Numbered from the stretch's first letter, positions 1-7,896 are shown. The stretch: 11,891 nt of DNA from an uncultured Desulfohalobiaceae bacterium (GCA_913055195.1 CAJXJU010000008.1:1-11891), one strand, 5' to 3'. Made by a program: numbers and translations. The notes: a model not told the origin generated them from the letters alone.

Positions 1-22
1 CAGACGTGTGCTCTTCCGATCT
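1..22. other. Illumina adapter remnant (not genomic)
   Basis: These 22 bases match the 3' end of the Illumina TruSeq read-2 adapter exactly (CAGACGTGTG followed by CTCTTCCGATCT). They are library sequence left at the contig end and should be trimmed. Organism sequence begins at base 23. Confidence 0.97.
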
Positions 23-39
23 TTACTTTTTGCAGGCGA
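23..39 (+). repeat. Dispersed repeat copy R1 (CAGGCGA core)
   Basis: These 17 bases (TTACTTTTTGCAGGCGA) recur exactly at 11728-11744. The core also appears in the repeats beside the transposase gene (5511 and 5636) and, inverted, at 11585-11600. The copy lies 7 bases past the livM stop codon and directly against the adapter. Repeats often break short-read assemblies, which may be why the contig ends here. Confidence 0.55.
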
Positions 40-46
40 TTCTATT

Positions 47-1099
47 TTAGTGGGCAAAAGGATAGAGTTTCCAGTATGCTTTAATCAGCCTCCAGCGGTG
101 GACCAGTCCTTCTGGTTCAAAGATTAAAAAAAGAATAAGTATCAAGCCAAAAACGCCTTCTTTCATGCCCAATAAATAAGTGCTGATATTAGGATACACA
201 TCGCTAAGTGATCCTGCAATCCAGGCAAGCCCTTCAGGCAGAAGGGTGATGAAAACAGCACCCATAATACTGCCCAGGACACTGCCCATACCTCCGATAA
301 TGATCATGGCCAGATAGGTTATGGATAGGCCTATGCTAAATTGTTCCGGAGTAATATACATGGAGTAGGTAGCCCATAAGCCTCCGGCCAGGCCGGCAAA
401 AAAAGAGCTTACTCCAAAGGCCATGAGTTTATAGCCAAAAAGATTAATGCCCATAATTTCCGCAGACAAATAAAAGTCACGAATGGCCACAAAGGCCCGT
501 CCTGGTTTGGTTCGCAGAAGGTTGGTAATCGCTAGTGTCGTTATGATCGCGAAGAAAAAGAGCAGGTAAAACATAGAGATGTCATTATCTATGTATAGCC
601 CGAAGAGTTGGGGCGAATCCACGGCCATGCCGTTTGAGCCGCCTGTAACAGCATCCCAATGCAAAAAGATATATTCCAGGATAATCTGGGCAGCCAGGGT
701 GGCAATGGCCAGGTAAATGCCTTTCAACCGTAAGGAAGGAATGCCAAAGATCATGCCTATTACCGCAGTAATTAGTCCGGCCAGGGGCAGGGCTAACCAA
801 AAAGATATGCCAAGTTGCATCAGGTAAGCAGTGGCGTAGGCTCCCACGCCTATAAAAGCCCCATGTCCCAGAGAAATCTGCCCGCAGCAGCCTGTAAGAA
901 GGTTTAAAGATACCGCTCCTATAACAGCAATAAAGATCAAGTTGAGGAGGGAAATAAGGTAAGTATCTAAAAAATATGGACTAAGACTTAGAGAAACAAG
1001 GAATAGGCCAAGACAGAATTTTTGAAATTTACTGGGAAAAATTTGGGCTTCCTGCGCATAGGAAGTAAAAAATAATCCACATTTGTTTGCTTTGCTCAT
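47..1099 (-). CDS. livM: Branched-chain amino acid-type ABC transporter permease LivM
   Basis: This is the second membrane-spanning permease of a liv (HAAT family) ABC importer, 350 aa, sitting in the inner membrane as partner of LivH. The protein is almost wholly hydrophobic segments. The family signature NLLTGCCGQISLGHGAFIGVGAYATA lies near residues 65-91. The segment RAFVAIRDFYLSAEIMGINLFGYKLMAFGVSSFFAGLAGGLWA, around residues 200-243, is the cytoplasmic coupling loop that docks on the ATPase. The GGMGSVLGSIMGA segment follows. The start codon abuts the livH stop (TAAATG), with GGAG upstream inside the livH end. The extra hydrophilic N-terminus of about 25 residues is common in LivM. Only 24 genomic bases follow the stop before the adapter, and they hold no livF start. 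Substrate cannot be told from sequence: branched-chain amino acids, or other carboxylates as in many anaerobes. Confidence 0.93.
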   Translation of the reverse strand: MSKANKCGLFFTSYAQEAQIFPSKFQKFCLGLFLVSLSLSPYFLDTYLISLLNLIFIAVIGAVSLNLLTGCCGQISLGHGAFIGVGAYATAYLMQLGISFWLALPLAGLITAVIGMIFGIPSLRLKGIYLAIATLAAQIILEYIFLHWDAVTGGSNGMAVDSPQLFGLYIDNDISMFYLLFFFAIITTLAITNLLRTKPGRAFVAIRDFYLSAEIMGINLFGYKLMAFGVSSFFAGLAGGLWATYSMYITPEQFSIGLSITYLAMIIIGGMGSVLGSIMGAVFITLLPEGLAWIAGSLSDVYPNISTYLLGMKEGVFGLILILFLIFEPEGLVHRWRLIKAYWKLYPFAH

Positions 1100-1987
1100 T
1101 TATACTCGCTCCACTTCTTTGCTGCCAAATAGTCCATAGGGTTTGACCATCAGGATCAGGATTAGAATAATAAATGAAGCTACTTCTTTGAAACCTCCCA
1201 GATTTAAGAACTCTTTGGCCAGTCCTTCGCTTATATTTTCCAGAACGCCGATGATAAGCCCACCTAAGGCCGCGCCAAGAAGACTGTCCAGACCACCCAG
1301 AATGACCGCTGGAAATACCTTTAAGCCAAGGGTTCCTAACTGGGAGTTGATACCGTTAATATTGCCCAGAATAATCCCTCCAATGGAGGAGACTATACAG
1401 GCAATACACCAGGACAGGGCAAAAATGTTTTTGATGCCAATGCCCATGGACTGGGCTGCCTGTTGATCAAAGGCAGTGGCCCGCATGGCAATGCCCAGAG
1501 ACGAAAATTTAAAAAACAGGGAAAAGATAGTAAACAGCAGGGCAGAAAGGACAAATGCGGCAATATATACCGGCGCTACAGGCAAGCCCAGCACCATAAT
1601 CGGTTCATTGGGCAGTACCTGAGGATAGACCTTGATCTGCGTTCCCCAGATTACCTGAACTATAGCTTTTAAGACTGAAGACAGGCCAATAGTCACCATG
1701 ATTACGCTGATGATTGGCTCTCCAATCAAAGGTCTTAAAATTAGTTTTTCTACACAAAGACCCAGCACAATGGAAAACACAAGAGTGAGTAGAAAAGACC
1801 AGATAAATGGGATTTGAGCCTGTACTGTTAGGGCAAAGCAGACATAGGCTCCAACCATGACCAATTCGCCCTGAGCAAAATTGACTACTTTGGTTGCCTT
1901 GTAAATAATGACAAATCCCAGGGCGACCAGAGAGTAAATACTGCCTACTACTAAACCATTAATGAAGAGTTGAAGATAATATTCCAT
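1100..1987 (-). CDS. livH: Branched-chain amino acid-type ABC transporter permease LivH
   Basis: First permease subunit of the liv importer, 295 aa, inner membrane. Clear family features are the N-terminal GLVVGSIYSLVALGFVIIYKATKVVNFAQGELVMVGAY segment (about residues 11-48), the cytoplasmic loop GIAMRATAFDQQAAQSMGIGIKNIFALSW (about 166-194), and the C-terminal FPAVILGGLDSLLGAALGGLIIGVLE segment. Length is typical of LivH. The start at 1987 has AAGG eight bases upstream (AAGGTATAAAAG-ATG) and lies 10 bases after the acyl-CoA synthetase stop. The stop abuts the livM start, so the two permeases are probably translationally coupled and made in equal amounts. Confidence 0.94.
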   Translation of the reverse strand: MEYYLQLFINGLVVGSIYSLVALGFVIIYKATKVVNFAQGELVMVGAYVCFALTVQAQIPFIWSFLLTLVFSIVLGLCVEKLILRPLIGEPIISVIMVTIGLSSVLKAIVQVIWGTQIKVYPQVLPNEPIMVLGLPVAPVYIAAFVLSALLFTIFSLFFKFSSLGIAMRATAFDQQAAQSMGIGIKNIFALSWCIACIVSSIGGIILGNINGINSQLGTLGLKVFPAVILGGLDSLLGAALGGLIIGVLENISEGLAKEFLNLGGFKEVASFIILILILMVKPYGLFGSKEVERV

Positions 1988-1997
1988 CTTTTATACC

Positions 1998-3890
1998 TTA
2001 AATTGATTTAAGTTTTATTTGGCCAGAGAGTTCTCTTTTGCGTCCATCCTGATAGACTATTTCTGTCTTGAGCATGGTTTCATCAAGGGAGGTATAAAGA
2101 GCGTTAATCAGCGCCTGGTACCTTTCATAGACAAATTTTCTCCTGATTTTGCGTGTTCTGGTGAGTTCTCCATCATCTGCATCCAGTTCTTTAAATAAAA
2201 GTGCAAATCGTTTTATTCTGGTGTTTTCAGGCAAAGTAGCATTAATCTTGATCACTTCATCATAGACTAAGTCATAGACTTCATCCCTGGCTGATAAATC
2301 CTGATAAGTAGTATAAGTTATTAATTGGGATTCTGCCCAGCGGCCAACTATGGACATATCTATACAGATGATTGCCACAATAAAGTCTCGCCCTTCTCCC
2401 ACAACCATTGCTTCTTTGATGTAAGGAGAAAATTTGAGTTTGTTTTCCAAAAATTGTGGGGAAAACCTGGTGCCATCTTTTAAATGCATTACGTCCTTCA
2501 GACGATCAATAACAACTAATTGTCCATTTTCCTTAAAATATCCTGCGTCTCCTGATTTGAGCCAACCATTTTCCAGAGTTTCTTCTGAGGCAGCCGGATT
2601 TTTATAATACCCCTTAAAGACCGCAGGGCTCCTGGATAAAATTTCTCCTTGCTCAGATATTTTTATCTCTGTTTCTGGAATTGGTTCACCAACTGTATCA
2701 AAATCAATATGTCCATCTTTGTGGATACAGGAAATACCTGAGATTTCAGTCTGACCGTAAATCTGTTTTAGATTGACGCCCATGGCATGGAAGAAGCGGA
2801 AAGTGTCAGGGCCAAGCGCAGCGCCACCTGTGGATGCCGACCTGATGCGGGAAAAACCAAGCCTATCCCTTAAAGCCCTGAAGAGACCGATATCCGCCAG
2901 TTTATAGAGCAGTTTGAGAGAAAAAGAAGGTTCTTTACCTGCAAAGAGGCAATCAGCATATTTATAACCAATGGGCAGAAATAGATTATATAAAAATCTT
3001 TTAAGAGGAGTTGTTTCCATTATCTTTACCTGGACAGAGGCTGCCAGGTTTTCCCAGACCCTGGGCGGGGAAAAGATGAGATGCGGGCCAATTTCACGGA
3101 TGTTTTCCTGCACAGTGTCTGGCTCTTCCGGGAAATTGACACAGAACCCAAAGAGCAGGGCCGAGGCCGTTGCCATCATCTGTTCGCCCATCCAGGCAAG
3201 AGGCAAAAAAGAGACAAACTCGTCACTGTCATATTTGGGATCTACCTGGCCAAGGTTCCAGGCCATGGACAATAAATTTTTATGACTGAGCATGGCCAGC
3301 TTGGGACGGCCTGTAGTCCCGGATGTTGTGGCGATAAGACAGGTATCTTCCGGTGACAATTCTGCCACCCATCTGGCAAACTCATCTGCCCCTTCCTGGC
3401 CCATTTTCTGAATTTCACCAAATTCCATCAAACCTGGTTCCTGGTAAAAAGAAAGTCCCCTGGGATCGTGATAGACGATATATTTTAAGTGAGGCAGTTT
3501 ATCGCGAATAGACAGAATCTTATCAACCTGTTCCTGGTCCTCAGCCACCACGATTTTGGTCTCAGAGAGTTCAAAGACATAGCAAATTTCATCTGCTGGT
3601 GCGTCCTGATAAAGACCCAATGCTATCCCGCCTAAAGATTGAATGGCAAGTTGGGCAAAAAGCCACTCAGGCCGGTTGTCGCCAATAAGAATAAGGATGT
3701 CTTCTCTGCCAAGCCCCAGCTTTTTGAGGCCAGCAGCAAATGTGGCTGTATGGTTTAGATATTCCTGCCAGGAAAAACTTTGCCAGATGCCTAAGTCTTT
3801 TTCCCGCAGGGCTGTACGATTTTGATATTTTTGAGCATTTTTTAGAAGCAGGGCAGGGAGAGTTGTATGGTAAGCTTTATTTGAGTCCAT
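1998..3890 (-). CDS. Long-chain-type acyl-CoA synthetase (AMP-forming)
   Basis: AMP-forming ligase of the ANL superfamily, 630 aa, which activates a carboxylic acid with ATP and CoA to an acyl-CoA through an acyl-adenylate. Visible motifs: the phosphate-binding loop TTSGTTGRPK at residues 188-197; the adenine-binding YGQTE at 378-382; the ribose-binding aspartate in SGD at 446-448; the hinge region DRLKD at about 462-466; and a basic C-terminal LTRTRKIRRKF stretch. Length and the YGQTEISG and FSPPRVWE segments fit the FadD15-like long-chain family. The open frame extends 27 codons further upstream into livG, but the start at 3890 is preferred. It begins MDSNKAYHTTLP, has GGAAGG upstream, and lies 7 bases after the livG stop. 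Its place between livG and livH suggests that the imported compound is converted to its CoA ester. Substrate chain length is unknown. Confidence 0.9.
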   Translation of the reverse strand: MDSNKAYHTTLPALLLKNAQKYQNRTALREKDLGIWQSFSWQEYLNHTATFAAGLKKLGLGREDILILIGDNRPEWLFAQLAIQSLGGIALGLYQDAPADEICYVFELSETKIVVAEDQEQVDKILSIRDKLPHLKYIVYHDPRGLSFYQEPGLMEFGEIQKMGQEGADEFARWVAELSPEDTCLIATTSGTTGRPKLAMLSHKNLLSMAWNLGQVDPKYDSDEFVSFLPLAWMGEQMMATASALLFGFCVNFPEEPDTVQENIREIGPHLIFSPPRVWENLAASVQVKIMETTPLKRFLYNLFLPIGYKYADCLFAGKEPSFSLKLLYKLADIGLFRALRDRLGFSRIRSASTGGAALGPDTFRFFHAMGVNLKQIYGQTEISGISCIHKDGHIDFDTVGEPIPETEIKISEQGEILSRSPAVFKGYYKNPAASEETLENGWLKSGDAGYFKENGQLVVIDRLKDVMHLKDGTRFSPQFLENKLKFSPYIKEAMVVGEGRDFIVAIICIDMSIVGRWAESQLITYTTYQDLSARDEVYDLVYDEVIKINATLPENTRIKRFALLFKELDADDGELTRTRKIRRKFVYERYQALINALYTSLDETMLKTEIVYQDGRKRELSGQIKLKSI

Positions 3891-3897
3891 TGTTTGG

Positions 3898-4680
3898 TTA
3901 CCTTCCCAGATAAAGACTTTCCTGATCACCAAGATAAGCAGCAATAACTTTGGGATCCTGCTGCACTTCATCAGGTGTGCCTACAGATAAAATCTGACCA
4001 AAATCAAGCACAACAACACGGTGAGATATATCCATGACCACGCCCATGTCGTGCTCAACCAATAAAATGGTCACTCCCCATTCTTCATTGATGTCCAGGA
4101 TATATCTGGCCATATCTTCTGTTTCTTCCAGATTCATCCCGGCCATGGGCTCGTCCAGCAAAAGAAGCTTTGGCTCTGCTGCCAGTGCACGTCCTAGTTC
4201 AACTCTTTTCTGGACGCCGTAAGGAAGGCGACCTGCAATCTGATGTCGGTAAGGGGAGAGGTTTAAAAAATCGATTATTTCCTCTACACGATGACGGTGT
4301 TTAGTTTCCAATCTCCTTGCCCGTCCGAAGTAAAAGAGGGAAGGGAGGAGACCATAACCCAGGTGAAGATGTCGGCCTACCATCAGATTTTCCAGAACGC
4401 TCAAACCCTTGAAAAGGGCAATATTCTGGAAGGTGCGCGCCAGACCGAGTCCTGTTCGTTTATGAGCCGGAAGATTTAAAATGTTTTGACCATTTAGATT
4501 AATAGCCCCCCGGTCAGGATGATAACGGCCACTGATGCAATTTAGCATGCTGGTTTTACCTGCTCCGTTGGGGCCGATCAGGGAAACGATTTGGCCCTGC
4601 TCAATATTAAAACTAACACTTACCAGTGCAGCAAGACCACGAAAGGTTAAAGTAACTTTATCTACCTCTAAAAGGGGCAT
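3898..4680 (-). CDS. livG: Branched-chain amino acid-type ABC transporter ATP-binding protein LivG
   Basis: One of the two cytoplasmic ATPases that drive a liv-type importer, 260 aa. In order: Walker A GPNGAGKT at residues 36-43; the Q-loop in LARTFQNIALFKGLSVLENLMVGRH; a signature loop LPYGVQKRVELGRALA in place of the usual LS-G-Q form; Walker B PKLLLLDEP with MAGMN as D-loop; and the switch histidine in LLVEHDMGVV. The C-terminal ILSVGTPDEVQQDPKVIAAYLG is typical of LivG rather than LivF. Two ATGs are possible. The one at 4680 (MPLLEVDK) overlaps the preceding stop as TAATG and has GGAG about nine bases upstream. The one at 4689 would leave that GGAG almost touching the start, so 4680 is chosen. 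No LivF partner is seen in the window. Confidence 0.93.
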   Translation of the reverse strand: MPLLEVDKVTLTFRGLAALVSVSFNIEQGQIVSLIGPNGAGKTSMLNCISGRYHPDRGAINLNGQNILNLPAHKRTGLGLARTFQNIALFKGLSVLENLMVGRHLHLGYGLLPSLFYFGRARRLETKHRHRVEEIIDFLNLSPYRHQIAGRLPYGVQKRVELGRALAAEPKLLLLDEPMAGMNLEETEDMARYILDINEEWGVTILLVEHDMGVVMDISHRVVVLDFGQILSVGTPDEVQQDPKVIAAYLGDQESLYLGR

Positions 4681-5333
4681 TATTCCCATTCTCCAACAAA
4701 ATCTTCAGGTGTAACAAGACGATAACCATGCTTTTTCAATGCCTTTTTAACCTGGCATGGATCATCGGTTTTAATACGAAAAACCACCAGCCTTCTTGGG
4801 CCATGAAAAAAAGTGGCGGTAGAAACAATGCTGATGCCCATATTGGCAATTATTGTTGACACTTCTGCGATCACTCCTGGCCTGTCTTCCACCTCAAAAG
4901 CTATTCTGACTCCACCCTGTTTTAAACCCATTTCATCAACAAGCACTTCGAGCATGACTGAACGATTGATATAGCCCAGAAGTTTATTGTGATTGTTCAC
5001 CACGGCCAGTCCAGGAAGATTTTTCTGATACATTAAATTGGCAGCTACTTCAATTTCTGTCTCAGGTGATACTGTTTCCAGGTCTGTGCGAATTATTTTT
5101 TTTACTGTTAATTTAGTAAGAAGATAGTTCATTTCGTATTTGTCCAGAGAACTGACCAGAGAAGGCAGGGCAGCGCGTGCATCCTCTTTACGGATATAGC
5201 CTACTAACTTATCCCCTTCTGTTACCATGAGCATCCAGAGCTTGTTTTCCTCCATGATTTTGTCCGCATCAAGCACAAGATCGTCTGGAGAGACTGTTGG
5301 CACCCTGGTGATCATCCTGAGTCCTACATACAT
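4680..5333 (-). CDS. CBS-CBS-ACT domain protein (AcuB-like)
   Basis: A 217-aa soluble protein and first gene of the liv operon. Residues about 1-65 and 75-135 form two CBS motifs (MITRVPTVSPDDLVLDADKIM and VKKIIRTDLETVSPETEIEVAANLM, ending in LVGYIRKED and LLGYINRSV). Residues about 141-210 form an ACT domain (RIAFEVEDRPGVIAEVSTIIANMGISI). CBS pairs usually bind adenine nucleotides and ACT domains small ligands such as amino acids. Sensing of energy state or transported substrate is therefore an inference. No catalytic domain is visible. The start has an excellent AAGGAGGT (5340-5347 on the plus-strand numbering) six bases away. The stop overlaps the livG start by one base, so the genes are likely co-translated. 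Confidence 0.88.
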   Translation of the reverse strand: MYVGLRMITRVPTVSPDDLVLDADKIMEENKLWMLMVTEGDKLVGYIRKEDARAALPSLVSSLDKYEMNYLLTKLTVKKIIRTDLETVSPETEIEVAANLMYQKNLPGLAVVNNHNKLLGYINRSVMLEVLVDEMGLKQGGVRIAFEVEDRPGVIAEVSTIIANMGISIVSTATFFHGPRRLVVFRIKTDDPCQVKKALKKHGYRLVTPEDFVGEWE

Positions 5334-5391
5334 TTTTATACCTCCTTCCCTTTTCGCCTTTTCCTTCAGCCCTTCTGATTTGAGAACAAAA

Positions 5392-5421
5392 AATTTATTT
5401 TGTTTAATTGATGAGTGTAAA
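5392..5421 (-). promoter_or_regulatory. Possible sigma70-type promoter for the CBS-ACT/liv operon
   Basis: Read on the minus strand, TTTACA (5421-5416) and TAAATT (5397-5392) are separated by 18 bases, about 60 bases upstream of the first gene. Both hexamers are imperfect and the region is AT-rich, so chance matches are easy. The position is sensible because the stretch between the transposase gene and this operon holds no other gene. Confidence 0.3.
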
Positions 5422-5510
5422 AATAATTTGTGTTAGTGGCAGTTTTATGGCCGTGAACGGCAAAGAAAAAAAGGGACAGGAGGATTATATCAGAAAATTG
5501 GGAGTAAGTA

Positions 5511-5581
5511 CTTCCAGCAGGCGACTGTCTCTGTATATACGGATGAAATTACCGCAAAAGTTCACGGATTCAGGCAAGAAG
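5511..5581 (+). repeat. Direct repeat copy A beside the transposase gene
   Basis: A segment of about 70 bases starting CTTCCAGCAGGCGACT and ending near GGATTCAGGCAAGAAG. It matches copy B (5636-5705) at roughly three quarters of positions. The best-conserved parts are the CAGCAGGCG start and the block from GATGAAATTACC to GGATTCAGG (33 positions, 4 differences by eye). The first 16 bases resemble the repeat ends at 23-39 and 11731-11746. It lies in the gap of about 400 bases between the liv operon and the transposase gene, where no protein gene was recognised. Confidence 0.65.
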
Positions 5582-5635
5582 ATTGAAAAGGGGTAGTTGT
5601 AAAAAGAAATTTTTGGTAAGCGACTTTTTAGATTG

Positions 5636-5705
5636 CTTTCAGCAGGCGTTTTTCCCCGTACAACAGATGATATTACCACAAAAATTTACGGATTCAGGAC
5701 AAAAG
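5636..5705 (+). repeat. Direct repeat copy B beside the transposase gene
   Basis: Second copy of the repeat described at 5511-5581, in the same orientation and about 125 bases further on, with one apparent single-base gap. It starts CTTTCAGCAGGCG and ends GGATTCAGGACAAAAG. It ends 32 bases from the transposase stop codon. The two copies have diverged mostly in the middle (CTGTCTCTGTATATAC against TTTTTCCCCGTACAAC), so this is an old or loosely constrained duplication. Confidence 0.65.
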
Positions 5706-5737
5706 TGCAGGAATGATGAAATAAGACGATAACAATG

Positions 5738-6655
5738 TTACGGTGTTTGCCTGAAGGAATAAATATTTTCAAATCCTGATATTATATGAGGTGTCCGTTC
5801 TTTCTGGACATTTAGTTTCTCCTTGAAACGTTGAAAATGTTCTTTAACAAATTGGCTTGAACCTAAAAAGACCCCTTCTGTAAAATATCGTGTTCTGTAT
5901 CTTAAACGATCTGCTGCTGTAAATTTGAATTTTTTCTTGCGTTCTTGCCTGACAACTTTTTCATCTATGGCAGCACCTTTGGTGTTTTCAATGCAACCAT
6001 GTTCATATACGTATTCCCGATACATGCGAAACCGCTCGGCTTCATTCTCAACATTATATTCTTTCAGGCCAAAATCCAGGGTAAGAAGGTTATCCCTGTT
6101 ACCTGTTCTGGCAAAATAACCAAGAGATGACCAGCGATAATCTTCCGGTTTTTTAACGATGCCGGCTCTGATGGGATTTAGGTCAATATAGGCCAGACAA
6201 TTGATTAAGGTATAGCCTTTTTCTACGATGACGCTTTTAAACCTGTCTGACCAGAAATAGCCTTTGCGACCGTAGGTTTTGTTGTAATACCAGGTAAATC
6301 TCTGTTTTAATTCCTTAATGAATTCAGATAGATTGGTCCATTTTTGTCTAAAATGGGGAATCTGGTCATGAGTCAGGACACGATCATCATTTTTGTAATA
6401 GATTTCAAATCTACGCATGACCTCCTGGTCTGGCATTTCATCTTCTGGATAGGTCTGGACAAGGAGATGGAAGTGATTGCCCATGATGCAGAAGCCGAGG
6501 ATGTCAACAAAATACACGGACCCAAGGAATTTGAGGAGTTTGAGAAAAACTTCCTTGTCCGTGTCTGAAATTGGCAGGCCATCCAGAGCAGTTCTCGATA
6601 TGACGTGATAGACAGCAGGCTGGTCAGTTACAAGCATTCTGGGAATACGGGGCAT
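5738..6655 (-). CDS. IS200-like / REP-associated tyrosine transposase (RAYT)
   Basis: A 305-aa Y1 HUH-family transposase, which cuts and joins single-stranded DNA at hairpins through a tyrosine. Visible features: the opening MPRIPRML...AVYHVISRT; the metal-binding HUH motif in IMGNHFHLLVQ near residue 60; the family stretch FTWYYNKTYGRKGYFWSDRFKSVIV; and YIDLNPIRAGIVKKPEDYRWSSLGYF. A basic C-terminal extension includes EGVFLGSSQFVKEHF, seen in the longer bacterial members. The start at 6655 has a perfect AAGGAGGT eight bases upstream; the frame runs open a further 29 codons but without such a site. No frameshift or missing block is seen, so the gene looks intact. Such genes are usually single-copy and domesticated, and act on nearby palindromic repeats. 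The catalytic tyrosine was not assigned with certainty. Confidence 0.9.
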   Translation of the reverse strand: MPRIPRMLVTDQPAVYHVISRTALDGLPISDTDKEVFLKLLKFLGSVYFVDILGFCIMGNHFHLLVQTYPEDEMPDQEVMRRFEIYYKNDDRVLTHDQIPHFRQKWTNLSEFIKELKQRFTWYYNKTYGRKGYFWSDRFKSVIVEKGYTLINCLAYIDLNPIRAGIVKKPEDYRWSSLGYFARTGNRDNLLTLDFGLKEYNVENEAERFRMYREYVYEHGCIENTKGAAIDEKVVRQERKKKFKFTAADRLRYRTRYFTEGVFLGSSQFVKEHFQRFKEKLNVQKERTPHIISGFENIYSFRQTP

Positions 6656-6837
6656 GACGATTACCTCCTTAAATTTTTCCAGATTTATGGACATTATTTG
6701 GCATGCAGGAGGATAATTATCAGGATAGAAAAAAATTGTCAAGATATTCTCCTGTCCCTATTCATTTGGGTTGCATCGCAGAAAAATGTATGATTAATTA
6801 GAAAAAACGATACTGAGGAAATGAGGGAAAACTGGTA

Positions 6838-7896
6838 ATGTCTAATAAAACTTTTTTTATTTTTTCACTGGCAGTAATAATTTGTCTGGCAGGAGGATGG
6901 GCATTGTTTTTTTATTTTTCTCCTGATTTTAATACCCATGATGCCCGTGTTAATTCAGAAGCAAATTTTACAGCGTTGCGTTTTCGGATTGAAAGAGGTG
7001 AGCCTTTTGCCCGTCAGCCTGAGCCTGAGCCTGAGCAGCCCCCTGAAGTAGAAGTTCAACATCAGCCGGGCAGGGATGAATCTCAGGAACCTGCTGACCG
7101 TTCTCTTCAAATACAAAGCAAGGTTCCAGAACTTAAGGATAAAATATTAACTCCTGATTTTATCGAGGATCTGGCAGAGACTATTTTTGAACATTATCTT
7201 CCTCAGGAGAAGAAGCTGACTCTTACTTTTAAACAGATAAACATGCGCTATGGTCTTTATTTTTACGGTTTAGACTATATGGAAGACGATGTTTTACAGA
7301 TTAGAAGGGAGATTTTTGGTCATCTTTTGCGTCCGTTTATAATAGACAGATTGTCCCCTGTTGTGGCTGGCAACTTGACGAAGAAAATTGTCGATATTGC
7401 CAGTGGGAGGCCAAAAGAATTCACTCAGGGCAGTAAAAAGGTCTCTCGTACTTTGAAAAGGAGCGAGGTGGCTGAACTTTTGACTTTATTAGCACGCAAA
7501 GTCAGAGATATAAGTAATGTCTTTGTTGATTATGCCCAGAATAAAGAAGTAGATAAGCTGATGAAAGAGTACTTCCAGGCTGAAGAATTGTTAAAACAAG
7601 CCTATTTTTATTACTGGCAGTTAAAAGAGAAAGAGCACGGGCAAATGGAAGTGTTGGGTCGCAAGATTAAGCAAGGTATAGTTGAAAGGGAAAAGATAAA
7701 AGGGCAGATCAGGGCAGTATTAACTTCTTCCAGTGGACAGCGGGAAAGTAGCGAGGTGCTTTATATTGCCAAATGGATTTATCGTCGTATAAAGACAAAC
7801 AAAAAGTCACGGGATGTCATAGAGGCGTTGGGCCAGGCAGGACTTGCCTGGGCCAGGCAACTGGAAAAGAAAGTTCAGGAAATGAGTGAGGAATAG
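6838..7896 (+). CDS. Membrane-anchored protein of unknown function
   Basis: I do not recognise this 352-aa protein. One hydrophobic segment at about residues 6-27 (FFIFSLAVIICLAGGWALFFYF) would act as an N-terminal membrane anchor. A linker rich in Pro, Glu and Gln follows (about 55-85), including PEPEPE from three tandem GCCTGA hexamers at 7017-7034. Residues about 90-352 look largely alpha-helical and charged, with few Cys or Gly and no enzyme motif I can name. That suggests a periplasmic or cytoplasmic helical domain on a tether. The start at 6838 has GAGGG about nine bases upstream. It reads divergently from the transposase gene and lies 148 bases before porD, with a hairpin between, so it is probably not part of the por operon. 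Codon use looks like that of the neighbours. Confidence 0.8.
   Translation: MSNKTFFIFSLAVIICLAGGWALFFYFSPDFNTHDARVNSEANFTALRFRIERGEPFARQPEPEPEQPPEVEVQHQPGRDESQEPADRSLQIQSKVPELKDKILTPDFIEDLAETIFEHYLPQEKKLTLTFKQINMRYGLYFYGLDYMEDDVLQIRREIFGHLLRPFIIDRLSPVVAGNLTKKIVDIASGRPKEFTQGSKKVSRTLKRSEVAELLTLLARKVRDISNVFVDYAQNKEVDKLMKEYFQAEELLKQAYFYYWQLKEKEHGQMEVLGRKIKQGIVEREKIKGQIRAVLTSSSGQRESSEVLYIAKWIYRRIKTNKKSRDVIEALGQAGLAWARQLEKKVQEMSEE

Noticed and set aside
3891..3971. 27-codon N-terminal extension of the acyl-CoA synthetase, hydrophobic like a signal peptide
   Set aside because: It lies inside the end of livG in another frame, and a proper ribosome site precedes the ATG at 3890, where family-like sequence begins.
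5450..5462. GCCGT-GA-ACGGC mini-palindrome as a REP element
   Set aside because: The loop of two bases and the short arms can easily occur by chance, and no second copy was found.
5408..5679. Small ORFs on both strands across the direct repeats next to the transposase gene
   Set aside because: The repeat copies differ as non-coding sequence would, the ORFs have no clear ribosome sites, and the two copies do not preserve a full reading frame.
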